Shown: positions 7,058-8,330 of the stretch, in pieces
Layout: every line of letters begins with the position of its first letter
Numbering within the stretch: the stretch's first letter is position 1
From: Bacteroidota bacterium
Lineage (GTDB): Bacteria; Bacteroidota; Bacteroidia; Flavobacteriales; Flavobacteriaceae
Assembly (NCBI GenBank): GCA_006227965.1
Contig: SBFL01000323.1
Location: 1-8,330 of the forward strand
Length of the DNA stretch: 8,330 nucleotides
Reading direction: 5' to 3'
The notes under the pieces: model-generated
What the model was told of the DNA's origin: nothing
What the model saw: the letters and a program-made list of their open reading frames with translations, nothing else
The model's database searches: none
Made by a program: the position numbers and the translations under genes

Positions 7058-7076
7058 GGGGGCGGGGGTTTCCCCC
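7058..7076 (+). promoter_or_regulatory. G-rich alternative hairpin upstream of argH (possible attenuator or processing site)
   Basis: The sequence GGGGGCGGGGGTTTCCCCC has two G5 tracts (7058-7062 and 7064-7068) that compete for one C5 tract (7072-7076). The proximal pairing gives a 5-bp all-GC stem with a TTT loop; the distal pairing leaves a 9-base loop. The stem is followed by ATTTAGATAC, which lacks the T-run of a canonical intrinsic terminator, so full termination is unlikely. Partial termination, RNA processing between cistrons, or protection of upstream mRNA 3' ends are possibilities. The structure is seen; the role is inference. Confidence 0.35.
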
Positions 7077-7111
7077 ATTTAGATACAGAGACGAATCAAT
7101 AAAGCAAGGGC

Positions 7112-8330
7112 ATGAAATTATGGGATAAGGGCAGCACGCCAGACAAACAGATGGACCTCTTTACAGTGGGCAATGACAGGGAACTGGACCAGATCCTGGT
7201 GGAATACGACCTGAAGGCTTCCAGGGCCCACGCTGAAATGCTGGGGAAGATCGGAATCCTTGATCCGGGGGAAACCAGGGCGATCGTAACGGAGCTGGAC
7301 AAAATGATGGAAGAGGCACGGGCAGGGGATTTTGCCATTGAGCAGCCTTTCGAGGATATGCATTCCAAAATAGAATATGAACTCACGGCGCGCATTGGAG
7401 AGGCAGGAAAGAAAATCCACACGGCCCGTTCACGGAATGATCAGATCCTCACCGCCCTACAACTTTACCTGAAGGATACCATTCTCAGTTTTCGAACCCA
7501 GGTCAAAGAGCTGTTTGAGGTTCTCCTGATGCTGGCTGAAACGCATAAAGAAGTCCTGTTACCCGGGTATACCCACCTTCAGGTGGCCATGCCCTCTTCC
7601 TTCGGCCTTTGGTTTTCCGCCTATGCCGAGAGTTTGGTGGATGACACCTATTTCCTCCAGACAGCTTTCAGGGTTGCCGACCAGAACCCCCTGGGAAGTG
7701 CAGCCGGATATGGGAGCTCTTTTCCTGTTGACCGCCACTTTACCACCTCCCGTATGGGTTTTGCCACCCAGAAATTCAACGTGGTGGCTGCCCAGATGGG
7801 TCGGGGAAAAGTGGAAAGGGCAACCGCCATGGCCATGGCTTCCATAGCCGGAACCCTCGGAAAAATGGCGATGGACATTTGCCTGTACCTCAGTCAGAAC
7901 TTTGCTTTTATCTCTTTCCCGGAGGAACTCACCACCGGGAGCAGCATTATGCCTCACAAAAAGAATCCGGACCTTTTTGAACTGGTGCGGGCCAAATGCA
8001 ACCTCGTACAGGGACTGCCCAACCAGCTGACACTGCTTACCACAAACCTGACCAGTGGATACCACCGAGACTTGCAACTGACCAAAGCCCTACTGCTGCC
8101 CGCTGTTGAACAGCTCAAGTCCTGCCTGGAAATCACAACCTCAAGCCTGGGAAAAATAAAGGTGAATACCTCCATCCTCGAGGACCCCAAATACGACTAC
8201 CTTTTCAGCGTGGACAGCCTGGATGCCATGGTTCAGGAAGGGATCCCCTTCCGGGAAGCCTACAGGAAGATTGCGGATATGATCGCATGCGGTGTATTCA
8301 AACCAGACAAAAGCGTGCGGCATACCCATC
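7112..8330 (+). CDS. argH: Argininosuccinate lyase, 3' truncated by the window edge
   Basis: Fumarase/aspartase-superfamily lyase splitting argininosuccinate into arginine and fumarate, the last step of the pathway. The frame is open from ATG 7112 to the window end, giving 406 residues of an expected 425 or so, with only the extreme C-terminus missing. Conserved parts are TARSRNDQ (104-111), GYTHLQ with His155 as the conserved active-site histidine, and the superfamily signature TGSSIMPHKKNPD (275-287). The signature holds the flexible-loop serine pair Ser277/Ser278 with Lys283 and Asn285. The MKLWDKG start matches the usual N-terminus of flavobacterial ArgH as I recall it. AAGGG three bases upstream is too close for a normal ribosome-binding site. 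The gene is separated from argE by a 116-base spacer, unlike every other gene here, so it may have partly independent expression. Confidence 0.96.
   Translation, partial: MKLWDKGSTPDKQMDLFTVGNDRELDQILVEYDLKASRAHAEMLGKIGILDPGETRAIVTELDKMMEEARAGDFAIEQPFEDMHSKIEYELTARIGEAGKKIHTARSRNDQILTALQLYLKDTILSFRTQVKELFEVLLMLAETHKEVLLPGYTHLQVAMPSSFGLWFSAYAESLVDDTYFLQTAFRVADQNPLGSAAGYGSSFPVDRHFTTSRMGFATQKFNVVAAQMGRGKVERATAMAMASIAGTLGKMAMDICLYLSQNFAFISFPEELTTGSSIMPHKKNPDLFELVRAKCNLVQGLPNQLTLLTTNLTSGYHRDLQLTKALLLPAVEQLKSCLEITTSSLGKIKVNTSILEDPKYDYLFSVDSLDAMVQEGIPFREAYRKIADMIACGVFKPDKSVRHTH

Larger units (their letters stand above)
6996..7111 (+). other. argE-argH intergenic spacer
   Basis: This 116-base stretch is the only non-coding gap of more than 17 bases in the window. 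It contains a T6 run (7026-7031), a short palindrome (7044-7054), and a G-rich block capable of a short hairpin (7058-7076). I see no convincing Bacteroidota promoter pair (TTG near -33 with TAnnTTTG near -7): the nearest resemblance, GGAATTTG around 7010, keeps only the TTTG half. No small ORF with support is seen. It could modulate argH expression relative to the rest of the operon, but no specific mechanism can be read directly. Confidence 0.6.

Noticed and set aside
7058..7080. Canonical rho-independent terminator between argE and argH
   Set aside because: The stem is only 5 bp and is followed by ATTTAGATAC rather than a T-run, and argH is in the same pathway and direction, so full termination here is unlikely.
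7559..8077. 172-codon antisense open frame opposite argH
   Set aside because: It is fully shadowed by argH, has a His/Gly-rich low-information translation and no start context or family motif.

Overview
The window is a tightly packed, single-direction arginine biosynthesis operon of the Bacteroidota type. It most likely comes from a marine-type Flavobacteriaceae relative with a moderate GC content of about half. The assignment rests on three things: the gene order argG-argC-proC-argD-argF'-argB-argE-argH, a transcarbamylase of the N-succinyl/N-acetylornithine class in place of a classical ornithine transcarbamylase, and the near absence of Shine-Dalgarno sequences. Genus is not determinable by eye; a higher-GC flavobacterium such as a Robiginitalea relative is only a guess.

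Layout, all on the + strand. Positions 1-74 hold the last 23 codons of an upstream gene, possibly the GNAT acyltransferase that often precedes argG in this phylum. Then come argG (71-1258), argC (1255-2229), proC (2247-3041), argD (3045-4172), argF' (4169-5107), argB (5116-5895), argE (5892-6995), a 116-base spacer (6996-7111), and argH (7112 to the window end, missing only its C-terminus). Four of the seven main junctions, counting the upstream gene fragment, are ATGA stop/start overlaps. The others are 17, 3 and 8 bases, and only the argE-argH spacer is long enough to hold regulatory structure.

How the genes work together: ArgB phosphorylates N-acylglutamate, ArgC reduces it to the semialdehyde, and ArgD transaminates it to N-acylornithine. 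ArgF' carbamoylates the still-acylated ornithine to N-acylcitrulline and ArgE removes the acyl group to give citrulline. ArgG and ArgH then convert citrulline to argininosuccinate and to arginine plus fumarate. The residue known to discriminate succinyl from acetyl substrates in ArgF' is alanine here (Ala90). From published mutant work this predicts a succinyl-type enzyme, so the whole acylated branch probably runs on succinylated intermediates. The first step (N-acylglutamate synthase, argA or argJ) is not encoded in the visible part. The truncated upstream gene is the natural candidate for it.

I found no mobile elements, CRISPR, tRNA or rRNA. The points most worth a second look are the substrate-deciding residue of ArgF', the missing first enzyme together with the cut-off upstream gene, the divergent ProC placed inside the operon, and the G-rich structure ahead of argH.
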